A DNA stretch of 38,042 bases from a virus, in IMG/VR virus record IMGVR_UViG_3300033153_008680, positions 1 to 38,042 of that record; one strand, given 5' to 3'. Positions 1 to 7,230 of this stretch are shown here, piece by piece (position 1 is the stretch's first letter; every line of letters starts with the position of its first letter). The notes beneath the pieces are model-generated. The model saw only the letters and a program-made list of their open reading frames with translations. It searched no databases and was not told the origin of the DNA. Both the position numbers and the translations under genes were made by a program.

Positions 1-280
1 AAGTGGACCAGCTAAAAACAACGCGCAAGATTAGCATGGTGTCAGATGTATTATTAACAAGCAGCACAAAATCGGGCACGACCTCTACAGTAAAAGAATA
101 ATTAAAATTTGAACTTTGTGAAAGCGCGAACCCGTCGCCCGCCCCGTCGATATATTCAACCGTATAATTACCGGCCTGGTAATTATAGACTGAATAACTG
201 ACAGTATACTCCGGGGGGTCATACTCGTAACCCTCGCACCCGATAAAAACAAACAGTAAAGCAGCAATTAAATTTTTCAT
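1..280 (-). CDS. Lipoprotein, 5' part (continues at 37981-38042 across the window ends)
   Basis: The gene reads leftward from ATG at 280 and is still open at base 1. It begins with Lys after Met, a hydrophobic stretch and a lipobox-like FIGC, so Cys15 is the predicted lipidated residue. The mature part is beta-rich with many Tyr, Asn and Ser (YEYDPPEYTVSYSVYNYQAG). The ATG overlaps the stop of the upstream 59-aa gene (ATGA) and a GGAG lies just before it. If the window ends are joined, the frame continues for about 20 codons to a TAA at 37981, giving a product of about 113 residues. Probably an envelope lipoprotein expressed early; a role in superinfection exclusion is possible but is only inference. 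Confidence 0.75.
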   Translation of the reverse strand, partial: MKNLIAALLFVFIGCEGYEYDPPEYTVSYSVYNYQAGNYTVEYIDGAGDGFALSQSSNFNYSFTVEVVPDFVLLVNNTSDTMLILRVVFSWST

Positions 281-456
281 GTTAAATACTCCATGTAGGT
301 TAATGGGCCAGACACTTTAAAAATCTGGCCGTCCTTCATTTTAAAAACTATCTTGTCACCCTCGCAGTGTGAGTCTGCAATGTCTTTTGATTTTAAAAAC
401 TTCATATATTCTTTTTGTTTTCTTTTATTGCTCGCCTCGTATGGATCTTTTTTCAT
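277..456 (-). CDS. Small conserved-position hypothetical protein (59 aa)
   Basis: The reading frame begins MKKDPYEASNKRKQKEYM and ends GPLTYMEYLT, 59 residues. The N-terminal third is Lys/Arg/Glu rich and probably helical; the rest looks like a small beta unit (KIVFKMKDGQIFKV). The SD AAAGAGGT lies upstream within a 42-bp segment that is duplicated at the end of the polymerase gene. The stop overlaps the lipoprotein start by ATGA, which supports it as a real operon member. I do not recognise a family. Confidence 0.7.
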   Translation of the reverse strand: MKKDPYEASNKRKQKEYMKFLKSKDIADSHCEGDKIVFKMKDGQIFKVSGPLTYMEYLT

Positions 457-490
457 TTGTGCTACCTCTTTGATATTTCACTTTCTGTCA
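449..490. repeat. 42-bp direct repeat, copy A
   Basis: Bases 449-490 match 1085-1126 at 41 of 42 positions in the same orientation. On the minus strand the repeat carries the SD AAAGAGGT and the start of the following gene. In the other copy the same bases encode the last residues of the DNA polymerase. The two copies flank the adenine methyltransferase gene. Confidence 0.9.
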
Positions 491-1027
491 TTATACTTCA
501 TTACCCCACGCATCCCAGCCTGGTGTTTCTTGCCTTGCAAAAAGCTCTATCCGCGGGACATTACCTATTATAGACACAATTTTTTCTTTTATACTTTCGG
601 GTTTTTTTGAATGTTTTTCACGTTGGCTATGTATAACTGAGTGCACGTTTCGGATAAGCGGCTTAAATCTAAAAGGCTTATCTTTTACGCCAATTAGGCA
701 AATTTCGGTGTTTTGTCTTGTATAGTAACCCATACCCCACGAAGGATTACCCCTTTTATCTGTTTTTACCCAGTTAAACCCTAAACCATAATAGTTGAAA
801 TCCCACGCGGCTATAGTGTCGAGCCCTTGCGCTAAGCGCGGGAAAGTAACCCACAAAAATAATATAGACTGCTTAGCACTAATATTTTTTACGGGTAGCG
901 CTTTTATTTCTTCTATGTCCATTGTCGAATAATGGCTAGAAACTACCCGGCTACCCGTCCCGCTTTCCCTATACTTCCAGGGCGGGTCTGCATATATGAT
1001 CTGATATTTTTTGTCTGGAAATTCCAC
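491..1027 (-). CDS. MT-A70 family DNA N6-adenine methyltransferase
   Basis: A 178-residue protein with the MT-A70 catalytic motif DPPW at residues 14-17 (YADPPWKY). This is followed by a SAM-pocket pattern typical of phage members of the family (NISAKQSILFLWVTFP, then GFNWVKTDK and GMGYYTRQNTE). It should transfer a methyl group from SAM to N6 of adenine in DNA. Phages commonly use such enzymes against host restriction. The start is a GTG at 1027, overlapping the TAG of a 21-codon ORF upstream (TAGTG); the DPPW motif is so close to the start that no later start is possible. The gene is bracketed by a 42-bp direct repeat, suggesting it may have been acquired. Confidence 0.93.
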   Translation of the reverse strand: MEFPDKKYQIIYADPPWKYRESGTGSRVVSSHYSTMDIEEIKALPVKNISAKQSILFLWVTFPRLAQGLDTIAAWDFNYYGLGFNWVKTDKRGNPSWGMGYYTRQNTEICLIGVKDKPFRFKPLIRNVHSVIHSQREKHSKKPESIKEKIVSIIGNVPRIELFARQETPGWDAWGNEV

Positions 1028-1092
1028 TACTTTTCCCCCAGCATTATTATTTTTTTTTCAAATTCTTTTACATCAAATTCAAGATTTTTCAT
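1027..1092 (-). CDS. 21-residue micro-ORF coupling polymerase and methyltransferase
   Basis: ATG at 1092 overlaps the polymerase stop as ATGA, and the TAG at 1027-1029 overlaps the methyltransferase GTG as TAGTG. The peptide (MKNLEFDVKEFEKKIIMLGE and one more Lys) is highly charged and probably helical. It has the SD AAAGAGGT, which lies inside the polymerase 3' end. Tight coupling at both ends argues for translation, perhaps as a coupler for the GTG-started methyltransferase. No function is recognised. Confidence 0.5.
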   Translation of the reverse strand: MKNLEFDVKEFEKKIIMLGEK

Positions 1093-1126
1093 TTGTGATA
1101 CCTCTTTGATATTTCACTTTCTGTCA
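1085..1126. repeat. 42-bp direct repeat, copy B (polymerase 3' end)
   Basis: This copy overlaps the last codons of the DNA polymerase (TESEISKRYHK) and its stop. It is 41/42 identical to 449-490, where the same bases are non-coding leader. Copy B is therefore the probable parent of the duplication. Confidence 0.9.
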
Positions 1127-3005
1127 GCAACGGAAAGCCCGGCAGCCACGCGGGCGCCGTGTTCATAATCTTGTCAAACTTTACCCGCGCGGCCTTTGCC
1201 GTGGCGGTTTTAATCTGGCATAGTATTTCATCGTGACAATGTAATACAGGGTTTAATTCCTGCTTATCGCATTCAAGCATACATTCAACCAGTATATCCC
1301 GACACATTGCCTGCGTGACGTTTTCAGCAAGCAGGCCGCCCCATATTCTGACCCGCCGGTTTTGTGAGTGGTTCCAATAGCTCGCCCCCTGGCCGTCGAT
1401 TTTAACGTTATGATAATACAACCAGCGCCCTGAGGGTAAAAGAATTTTAACGTAATTGTTTTCCCCCTTGACGGTTAAATATTTCCCGGTCTTAATTTCT
1501 TTTTTTGCTTTTCGCCCACCCCAGGCAGCCATAAAAGCCCGGTTTAATTCGTACCAAAAATTGACAATCTCAGTATATTTCCCCCGGTAAGTTTTCACAA
1601 TATCCGAGGCAACGCGCTCGTCTTCAGGCAAACCATAACCGGCCATCATTGCAGTAATACCCCCGACCCCCGCACCGTACCCGCAGGATAAAATCCCAAC
1701 CTTTCCAACCGTCCGGGCCTTGTCCGATTTCTTTACTTTCGCCGGGTCCAGGTTATAAATGGTCGCGCCCATTGAGATATACACATCAACACCGCGGGCA
1801 AAGTCTTTGATTAAATCATCTTGACCGGCCAGGTACGCAATGCCCCGCGCCTCGATTGCGGCAAAGTCACCGATTAAAAAAGTTTCCCCCGCGGGGGCTT
1901 TTATTAAACCGGGTAAAATGGTTTTACCCGCCTGGATAATTTCAGGGTATGGCATTTTATCATTCAGCCCTTTTATGGCCGCGTCGATTTCCTTTGTACT
2001 CGTTTTTGTTTTTGGCAGGTTATGGGGTTGAAACCCCGCCCCGGACCACCGTCCGGTGTGCGCGCCGAAGTAGCGTAAAAAGTACCGGATCTTATTATCA
2101 GGCGACAAGGCTATTTTTAAAGTGCTATATTTCTTGACGCTCGCCTTTGCTAAAAATTGACGTAATTCCAGCACCCGCACCGCCTGGGGGTGTGCTTGTA
2201 TTTTCTTATTATTAAAAGCGGCCTCTACGGTAAGGGCTTTCAAATCGGGGAGCTTTACCCCGATTTTAGAAAAATACTCTTTCATTTGGTTACCGCTGCG
2301 CGTGTTTACTCCTATTTTTTCCGCTTCTTTTTCCGCCCGCGCGGTTGCCGTTTCAAAGAGTTTTAAAAACTTATTCAGGGCGGCAACGTCCACGGGCAGG
2401 CCTTTTACATTCTGCTTAAAATCGAGCTCAAACACTTCCCGCTCCAGGGGCCCGTTGGATAAGCCTTTTAAAACTTCATAACATTGACTATCTGCCAGCA
2501 CGTCCGCACGGCAATAATCAAACATTAAATTTTTATCCTCGCCTTTTAACTCGCGAAAATACTTTATCTGCTTTTTTTTATCTGTCACGGGCTTACTGTA
2601 TTTATTGATTAAACCCTTGCCCGCGTCTAATTTCTGCTGGGCAACCCCCAGGGCCGCGGCCCCTTTTTCAAGCGAGCCGGGCAACCCCACGCATAAAGAC
2701 AGGGCGCGGGTACATATCCAGCGGGTGGGCTCGGCCATAAAATCGGGAAACCCATACCGCGGGATAAGTATATTTTTTATCATAGCATACTCAAAAAGCG
2801 CATACCGGGCGACGTACCCCGCGGGCGTTTTAAATGTATCGGGCACGGGGTCGCCGGGATACCACCCCACCGCGTCAGGCATGTCAGGTGTTTTATAGTA
2901 CATACAAAAAATATCTGTACTGGTATCCTCAGCGTACCGCCACGCCCCCGCCTTTGTCAAGTCAACCATTGACCGGGTTTCAAAGTCAAGATTTATCGTT
3001 GTCAT
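1089..3005 (-). CDS. Family A DNA polymerase with 3'-5' exonuclease domain
   Basis: A 638-residue replicative polymerase. The N-terminal DEDD exonuclease domain shows Exo I (LDFETRS, Asp7/Glu9), an Exo II-like region (YALFEYAMIK, about 68-77) and Exo III (YCRADVLAD, about 164-172). The polymerase domain shows GRWSGAGFQPHNLPK (about 318), motif A GDFAAIEARG (about 379), motif B ARTVGKVGILSCGYGAG (about 430-446) and motif C HDEI (about 591). It should extend primers on phage DNA with proofreading. There is no 5' nuclease domain, as usual for phage members of this branch. The start has a strong SD (GGAGGGG) and overlaps the upstream gene by ATGA. It works with the primase-helicase and SSB encoded on the other strand. 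Confidence 0.96.
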   Translation of the reverse strand: MTTINLDFETRSMVDLTKAGAWRYAEDTSTDIFCMYYKTPDMPDAVGWYPGDPVPDTFKTPAGYVARYALFEYAMIKNILIPRYGFPDFMAEPTRWICTRALSLCVGLPGSLEKGAAALGVAQQKLDAGKGLINKYSKPVTDKKKQIKYFRELKGEDKNLMFDYCRADVLADSQCYEVLKGLSNGPLEREVFELDFKQNVKGLPVDVAALNKFLKLFETATARAEKEAEKIGVNTRSGNQMKEYFSKIGVKLPDLKALTVEAAFNNKKIQAHPQAVRVLELRQFLAKASVKKYSTLKIALSPDNKIRYFLRYFGAHTGRWSGAGFQPHNLPKTKTSTKEIDAAIKGLNDKMPYPEIIQAGKTILPGLIKAPAGETFLIGDFAAIEARGIAYLAGQDDLIKDFARGVDVYISMGATIYNLDPAKVKKSDKARTVGKVGILSCGYGAGVGGITAMMAGYGLPEDERVASDIVKTYRGKYTEIVNFWYELNRAFMAAWGGRKAKKEIKTGKYLTVKGENNYVKILLPSGRWLYYHNVKIDGQGASYWNHSQNRRVRIWGGLLAENVTQAMCRDILVECMLECDKQELNPVLHCHDEILCQIKTATAKAARVKFDKIMNTAPAWLPGFPLLTESEISKRYHK

Positions 3006-3469
3006 TTCAACCCCTCCAGACTAAAAGTTTTCCCCTTGAACTCTTCCGGGCAGTCGTGCCAGACTGGAACATCTTTGTCATATGTTTGATTCTCATAAGG
3101 CAAAAATGAACTCGACCCATCAGAACCAAATTGTATATGAGTAGCCCATTCAGGCACCATGTCGAACGGCCCGCCGATTGGTTTATATAGTTTATCCACA
3201 GCGTATAAATATTTGTCATCTTTCTCAACAATGCGAACATAATCAATGTTATTTTTAACGACCATCCCCGGCACTACCCACCACGGCTTTACACTCTCCG
3301 GCTGTTTAAGTGACTCACCGCAGAAAGGGCAGAACCCTATCGTCAAACAATCAAATTGTGCTATATAAAATTCTTTTTCCGCGTTTATGCCTATTTCACA
3401 ATGTTCAATTTCAAGATCCATAGTCTCACACGGTACAAACTCGCCTTTATTGTAGTGACATTTATCCAT
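3002..3469 (-). CDS. Hypothetical protein with a CPFCGE zinc-knuckle motif
   Basis: A 155-residue protein. The N-terminal half has several Cys residues (including C4 and C14) and ends in a CPFCGES knuckle typical of small phage zinc-ribbon proteins (Restriction alleviation/Lar-like fold is one possibility). The C-terminal half is rich in aromatic residues (KPWWVVPGMVVKNNIDYVRI) and may be a separate beta domain. The 3' end overlaps the polymerase start by four bases, and the start lies inside the 3' end of the next gene upstream. Function unknown. Confidence 0.7.
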   Translation of the reverse strand: MDKCHYNKGEFVPCETMDLEIEHCEIGINAEKEFYIAQFDCLTIGFCPFCGESLKQPESVKPWWVVPGMVVKNNIDYVRIVEKDDKYLYAVDKLYKPIGGPFDMVPEWATHIQFGSDGSSSFLPYENQTYDKDVPVWHDCPEEFKGKTFSLEGLK

Positions 3470-3731
3470 TTAAAGACGCCTCTGCTGCTTTGATTGCAAT
3501 CTGTACATCAACTAAAGTGTGCAATGCTGGGTCTTTTGTGCCTTTATCAGGTAACCTTATATACCCGTTTTCAACTCCATTTTCGATAAAACATCTTGTA
3601 GCCTTCAACGCCTCAACACACTGTTCAAATGGGATTTCTGTTTCTATGTAGCCTTCAATGCAGCCTGTTTGGCATTTTCTATCTTGCTTATCAGAACAAT
3701 GATACAACGGGCATTTTTTATACACTTTCAT
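3462..3731 (-). CDS. Cysteine-rich hypothetical protein (89 aa)
   Basis: The first 25 residues hold four Cys (KKCPLYHCSDKQDRKCQTGC), suggesting a metal-binding knot. The remainder is helical (FEQCVEALKATRCFIENGVE, then TLVDVQIAIKAAEASL). A GAGGTG SD precedes the ATG. The frame overlaps both neighbours, consistent with a tightly packed operon. I do not recognise the family. Confidence 0.65.
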   Translation of the reverse strand: MKVYKKCPLYHCSDKQDRKCQTGCIEGYIETEIPFEQCVEALKATRCFIENGVENGYIRLPDKGTKDPALHTLVDVQIAIKAAEASLNG

Positions 3732-3897
3732 TTTTTAACACCTCAATATCTTTTATTGGTACGACCCAACCCAGGGCGGCGCCGTCAAGACGCACAACCG
3801 CCGCGGGGCCGTGAATGGGGTGCGTATCTATCAGCATTAAAACAACCGCCCGCGTTTTATACCCTTTAATTTTTACCCGGTCGCCTTGCTTTATCAT
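3718..3897 (-). CDS. Small KOW/SH3-like protein (59 aa)
   Basis: The frame [20 protein letters not shown] ... PIKDIEVLKNESV is 59 residues. The opening GDRVKIKG and the short alternating beta pattern (AAVVRLDGAALGWVVPI) suggest a small SH3/KOW-type barrel. Its ATG overlaps the stop of the membrane-anchored gene upstream (ATGA), and its stop overlaps the next gene by 14 bases. The neighbour at 3894-4169 carries the same kind of domain, so these may be related by duplication. Function unknown. Confidence 0.65.
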   Translation of the reverse strand: MIKQGDRVKIKGYKTRAVVLMLIDTHPIHGPAAVVRLDGAALGWVVPIKDIEVLKNESV

Positions 3898-4169
3898 AAC
3901 ACGACCAACTCAGAGGCAGAAAAGTGCCACGCGGGGCCGTCCTCGACCTTGACAAGATAGTGTTTATGCTTATCAATATCAATAACGATACCGCGCGCGC
4001 CCACCGCTTCGCGCATTTCACGCACCCAGCTATCAGAGTCATAGGGCCCCCGGATATAAACCAGATCGCCCACGGTTGGGCAGTCCAGGGCCCCGCGTTC
4101 CTTTTGCAAGATTAAATATATTATGATAAAAGTAACGATAAAAACAAGAGTATAGATTATAATATTCAT
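3894..4169 (-). CDS. Membrane-anchored SH3/KOW-like protein (91 aa)
   Basis: Residues 3-22 form one hydrophobic segment ([20 protein letters not shown]), followed by a positive residue, which fits an N-terminal anchor. The rest is a small beta domain beginning [11 protein letters not shown], with [19 protein letters not shown] and a final ASELVVL, which resembles KOW/SH3-like folds. The SD AAAGGTG precedes the ATG, and the ATG overlaps the stop of the pentapeptide gene. No family is recognised. Confidence 0.7.
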   Translation of the reverse strand: MNIIIYTLVFIVTFIIIYLILQKERGALDCPTVGDLVYIRGPYDSDSWVREMREAVGARGIVIDIDKHKHYLVKVEDGPAWHFSASELVVL

Positions 4170-4576
4170 TTTAACACCTTTAGCATGTCCATATAGTTTT
4201 TATACTCGGCTGTTTGTTCTTCAGTGTAATCTTCTGACAGCCCAATTTGTTGATATGAGTCAAGCCACTCGTCAAGACTGTAAACATGACACCCGATTCT
4301 TAATTCGTTTATTTCTTTATTATACTGTAAAACGTGCCGGGAGCCGTAAATTATTATTACAGCGCCTCTCAAATTAGTGTCTATCAAATCAGCGCCTCTC
4401 AAATCAGCGCCTCTCAAATCAGCGCCTCTCAAATCAGCGCATCTCAAATTAGCGCCTCTCAAATTAGCGCCTCTCAAATTAGCGCCTCTATTTTTTTCAA
4501 GGCACTCTTTAATCGACTCATATTCACTGCTTAAAATGGCATTACCGCCAAAGCTATTTTTTATTTCTAATTTCAT
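4166..4576 (-). CDS. Pentapeptide-repeat phage protein (136 aa)
   Basis: Residues about 30-72 are A(N/D)LRG-type pentapeptides, eight or nine in tandem, with the central Leu that builds a right-handed quadrilateral beta helix. The C-terminal part ([20 protein letters not shown], then [15 protein letters not shown]) is a domain often seen after such repeats in phage proteins. I chose ATG 4576 because AGGGGGAAAAG lies just before it; a longer frame would run into the upstream gene. Some pentapeptide proteins mimic DNA and bind topoisomerase. The array here is short, so that role is only a possibility. Confidence 0.8.
   Translation of the reverse strand: MKLEIKNSFGGNAILSSEYESIKECLEKNRGANLRGANLRGANLRCADLRGADLRGADLRGADLIDTNLRGAVIIIYGSRHVLQYNKEINELRIGCHVYSLDEWLDSYQQIGLSEDYTEEQTAEYKNYMDMLKVLK
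4364..4490. repeat. 15-bp tandem repeat coding pentapeptides
   Basis: The unit on the plus strand is gcgcctctcaaatca with a t/c variant, repeated about eight times. Near-identity at the DNA level means the array expanded recently by slippage or unequal exchange, so copy number may differ between isolates. Confidence 0.9.
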
Positions 4577-4586
4577 TCTTTTCCCC

Positions 4587-5726
4587 CTATGAAATTTTAT
4601 TGAACGGCTGCTCACGTTCAACGAGTTTTTTTATTTTTGGCGAGTCATAAAGATCCGCGATATTTTCTTTACCCGCCAGCTTTTCCATTTGTGCGGGTGT
4701 TTTCAAGTCGCGGGGTTTATACATATCGTCGCCCAAAAAAGAGAGTTTTTTCTCAGCGTCTTTTTTGTCTATCCAGCGACGGTGACCGCTGGAAAGTGCA
4801 ACAGTGAGCAGATCAAAGGGTGCGCCCGTCCCGATACGATCAAACAGAACACCCTCGACAGCCTTAAAATATGTTTCAACCAGGGGTTTTAATAGGTAAA
4901 GTTTTTCAAGCTCGCCCGTGGCAATGTCAACAGGGGCCGCGGGGGCATCGAGAAAACTTTTTGCAAAGTCAACGCGGGCGGCCAGGGCGGGGCATACCAA
5001 AACCGCACGGCAGAAACGACAATGCTCACCGGCGGTCTGGGTGTTTATGTTTTCTTTTATCCGGCTAACCCGTGAAGCTATTAAATGGCTCGCGGAGTGC
5101 CGAGCGAAGCCGGAAAGTACAACAACCTTTTCCGGGTCGTTGTAGTAGTTAGGCTGTACAATGTGCATATTTATATAAAAAGGCTTTTCTTTATCTATAC
5201 CGGAATTGACGAGCCATAAAAGGGCGCCGTATTCGATCTGCAACCCGGCGCTTTCTGAATAATCAAAGTTACCCGTTTTCAGGTCCATGAAGTCAAGATA
5301 TACGGCGTCTTTTGTTTCCGTAACAATTGCGCTGTCAGCCTTTGCCACGCAATCAAAGCCGTCAATTTCTGCCCTGAATTTTTCTTCTATTATATAAGAA
5401 GTCTTGCCCTTATATTTTTTATGCGCGCGGGCTATTTTTTTATAATGTTTCTGGTAATGCTTGACCGCGTTTTCTGCCCGGTCCCAGTCTGCCGAACCTT
5501 TTATAAAACCCGCGTCTTTTAACCATTTAGAGACCGCGCCGGGTTTTACCCCCTGCTTGAACTCTTTAACAAGTAGATCCTCAGCGATATCATGGACTTT
5601 TGTCCCGAAGGTTGCCGCCTCGGTAAAAGGTCTATACTGTAATTCTTCGGGGGTTGACTGTTCCAGACGCAGGGAGCCGGGGCAGTTTGTAGCGCGGTGG
5701 ATGCCGCTTGCTTGTAATTTAATCAT
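4587..5726 (-). CDS. Cas4/RecB-like PD-(D/E)XK nuclease (DUF2800 type)
   Basis: A 379-residue protein. The nuclease core is visible as [20 protein letters not shown] (about 123-142) followed by DFMDLKTGN, which supplies the D and E/D-x-K residues. Cys15 ([10 protein letters not shown]) plus a C-terminal C-X2-C-X5-C ([13 protein letters not shown]) match the four-Cys iron-sulfur cluster pattern of AddB/Cas4-like nucleases. This is the architecture of the phage DUF2800 family. It probably acts in recombination or DNA end processing next to the phage polymerase and SSB. Its ATG overlaps the upstream stop by ATGA. Confidence 0.88.
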   Translation of the reverse strand: MIKLQASGIHRATNCPGSLRLEQSTPEELQYRPFTEAATFGTKVHDIAEDLLVKEFKQGVKPGAVSKWLKDAGFIKGSADWDRAENAVKHYQKHYKKIARAHKKYKGKTSYIIEEKFRAEIDGFDCVAKADSAIVTETKDAVYLDFMDLKTGNFDYSESAGLQIEYGALLWLVNSGIDKEKPFYINMHIVQPNYYNDPEKVVVLSGFARHSASHLIASRVSRIKENINTQTAGEHCRFCRAVLVCPALAARVDFAKSFLDAPAAPVDIATGELEKLYLLKPLVETYFKAVEGVLFDRIGTGAPFDLLTVALSSGHRRWIDKKDAEKKLSFLGDDMYKPRDLKTPAQMEKLAGKENIADLYDSPKIKKLVEREQPFNKIS

Positions 5727-6109
5727 TGTCGGCCTCTCATTTTTAAGATGTATTCTTTTACGAGCATCTGATTTTCTGTCACAGCCCCGTCATAACCCCC
5801 CGCAGAGAAAAGGCGCCCCTTTTTTGCTCGCGCTTTTAGCGCGTCAAGGGTGGTTTCTTCGGGGTCAAATTGACCCTCAAAGCCATAACAGGAGCAGTGG
5901 CTTCCGTGAACCTCATACAGCCTTCGGGCTTTTTTAAGCAGGAAAAAGGAAGAGGAATCACACCCGTAATCGCCCACGCTTTCGTAAGCAATTAAAATCT
6001 TGTATCCGGCTAAGTCAACAAAGCCCCCGCCCTCGGGGTTATAGCTTACCATAATATGCTTTTTAATCTCTTCAATAGTACACTTGTTTAAATCCGCTAA
6101 CGCTAACAT
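5723..6109 (-). CDS. Conserved phage hypothetical protein, first gene of the leftward operon
   Basis: A 128-residue soluble protein. The central segment RRLYEVHGSHCSCYGFEGQF with following DPEETTLDAL is a well-conserved signature among phage hypotheticals, and its Cys/His residues could bind metal. As the first gene after the divergent promoter (SD AAGGATAAAAG before ATG) it should be among the earliest expressed. Its biochemical role is unknown to me. Confidence 0.75.
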   Translation of the reverse strand: MLALADLNKCTIEEIKKHIMVSYNPEGGGFVDLAGYKILIAYESVGDYGCDSSSFFLLKKARRLYEVHGSHCSCYGFEGQFDPEETTLDALKARAKKGRLFSAGGYDGAVTENQMLVKEYILKMRGRQ

Positions 6110-6143
6110 ATCTTTTATCCTTTATTAGATTTTTATAAATCAG

Positions 6144-6172
6144 AAAATACACCCATATAGAAAAGCTGTCAA
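6144..6172 (-). promoter_or_regulatory. Leftward early promoter
   Basis: On the minus strand, TTGACA (6172-6167) is followed by exactly 17 bases and TATTTT (6149-6144). The -35 box is perfect, the spacing is ideal and the -10 matches 4 of 6. It points at the operon starting at 6109. The -35 lies inside the left arm of the 18-bp inverted repeat. Confidence 0.75.
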
Positions 6173-6219
6173 CCCCTTTTCAGAAAAATTTAAAAAAAAT
6201 CCTGAAAAGGGGTTGACAG
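6166..6219. promoter_or_regulatory. Perfect 18-bp inverted repeat shared by divergent promoters
   Basis: Left arm 6166-6183 (CTGTCAACCCCTTTTCAG) is the exact reverse complement of right arm 6202-6219, with an 18-base A/T-rich spacer. Each arm contains an outward-facing TTGACA. A dimeric regulator binding the arms, or a cruciform, would cover both -35 boxes and switch both operons together. Confidence 0.9.
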
Positions 6220-6239
6220 TATGGGCTTTCTACTATTAA
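6213..6239 (+). promoter_or_regulatory. Rightward early promoter
   Basis: TTGACA at 6213-6218 lies in the right arm of the inverted repeat. The best -10 is TATTAA at 6234-6239 (spacer 15) or TTAAGA at 6236-6241 (spacer 17), so the -10 is weaker than on the other side. It would drive the SSB gene at 6286 and, with readthrough, the replication genes. Confidence 0.6.
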
Positions 6240-6285
6240 GATGTTTTCAATTAACAAATATTATAAATTTATAGAGAGGTTTTAA

Positions 6286-6948
6286 ATGGCTAAAAACAAG
6301 AATGCGTTTTTTATTGGTGACTTAAAGGAAGGTCAATTTGTCGGGTATCGTCTGGCCTTTGCGCCGAACCTGGCCGAAGCTCGCGGATTTAATGAAGAGG
6401 ACAACCGCAAATTTGACGTTACGGTACTTATTCCCAAAACAGATAAAGCGGGCATCAAAAGAATCAAAGATGCTATCAACGGGGCTATTGATAAAACTGA
6501 TTGGAGCGCGGCGGCAAAGACTCAGGTTAAAAAAACTGCATGGGATTTCGACGCCTATAATGATTATTGTATCATGAAGGACGGCGACGCAAAAAACGAG
6601 CGGGCGAAGGACGAAGAGAAAACCGAGTACACCCAGCGGGACGGACACTACACACTAAAAGCTACCAGAAAGGAAAGTTTTGGCCCCCCGACGGTGGTAG
6701 ATAAAGACGCCGAACCTATACCCGGAATCGAACTAAAAGGCGCGATTCAATCGGGGTACTGGGTCAATGTATCGGCAAACGTTTACTGCTATGACTTCAA
6801 CGGCAAAAAAGGCGTTTCTCTTCAATTTGACGCAGTGCAGTTAGTAAAAGAGGGCGAGATTTTCGGGCAGTCTAACCCCTTTGAAGCCATCGACATTGAG
6901 GCCGAAGTGGTAGAAACGGAAAGCGCAGAAAGCCCATTTAATGAGTAA
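6286..6948 (+). CDS. DUF2815-type single-strand DNA-binding protein
   Basis: A 220-residue protein with the hallmarks of the phage DUF2815 group: an N-terminal beta segment (FVGYRLAFAPNLAEA), a middle region with KFDVTVLIPK, and a C-terminal GYWVNVSANVYCYDFNGKKG ... VSLQFDAVQLVKEGE. The end is acidic and finishes ESPFNE, like the partner-recruiting tails of SSB and T7 gp2.5. It should coat single-stranded DNA and recruit polymerase or nuclease. It has a strong SD (AGAGAGG). A strong terminator directly follows, so this gene is probably expressed at a higher level than those downstream. Confidence 0.87.
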   Translation: MAKNKNAFFIGDLKEGQFVGYRLAFAPNLAEARGFNEEDNRKFDVTVLIPKTDKAGIKRIKDAINGAIDKTDWSAAAKTQVKKTAWDFDAYNDYCIMKDGDAKNERAKDEEKTEYTQRDGHYTLKATRKESFGPPTVVDKDAEPIPGIELKGAIQSGYWVNVSANVYCYDFNGKKGVSLQFDAVQLVKEGEIFGQSNPFEAIDIEAEVVETESAESPFNE

Positions 6949-6976
6949 TATTTTTCTTCTCCTGATTTGATGTTTA

Positions 6977-7011
6977 CCCGTGGGGCCCTATGAGCCCCAC
7001 GGGAATTTTTT
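6977..7011 (+). terminator. Intrinsic terminator after the SSB gene
   Basis: Stem CCCGTGGGGC (6977-6986), 7-base loop, GCCCCACGGG (6994-7003), then AATTTTTT. It is a perfect 10-bp G/C-rich stem with a six-T run. No promoter is obvious before the next gene, so downstream expression depends on readthrough or antitermination. Confidence 0.92.
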
Positions 7012-7026
7012 ACAAAGGAAAACAAA

Positions 7027-7230
7027 ATGAAAACAGCGCGAAGTATTCACGCGTATCTAACCGAAGAAGAACACGAACAGGTTGACCGTACAATTGAAAA
7101 ATTGCGGACGGTAGGCAAGGGCGCGGCAAAAATTAACAAAGGCGACGTCGGTGCTGCCCTTTTAATGGTAGCAATTGAGGACATAAATTTTATTGCAAAG
7201 GTCCGGGCATACCTGACCACGGGGGAATAA
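7027..7230 (+). CDS. Small hypothetical protein, possible ribbon-helix-helix
   Basis: A 67-residue protein. It starts with a short basic strand (KTARSIHAYL), then a charged helix (TEEEHEQVDRTIEKLRTVG) and a second helix (KGDVGAALLMVAIED). That order resembles small ribbon-helix-helix DNA-binding proteins, though I cannot confirm it. It has an AAAGGA SD and its stop overlaps the next start (TAATG). If it binds DNA it is a candidate ligand for the divergent inverted repeat. Confidence 0.65.
   Translation: MKTARSIHAYLTEEEHEQVDRTIEKLRTVGKGAAKINKGDVGAALLMVAIEDINFIAKVRAYLTTGE

Noticed and set aside
353-1168. Rightward frames opposite the leftward genes (for example 353-610 and 932-1168)
   Set aside because: They lie antisense to the well-supported methyltransferase, polymerase and small genes, and have no initiation signal.
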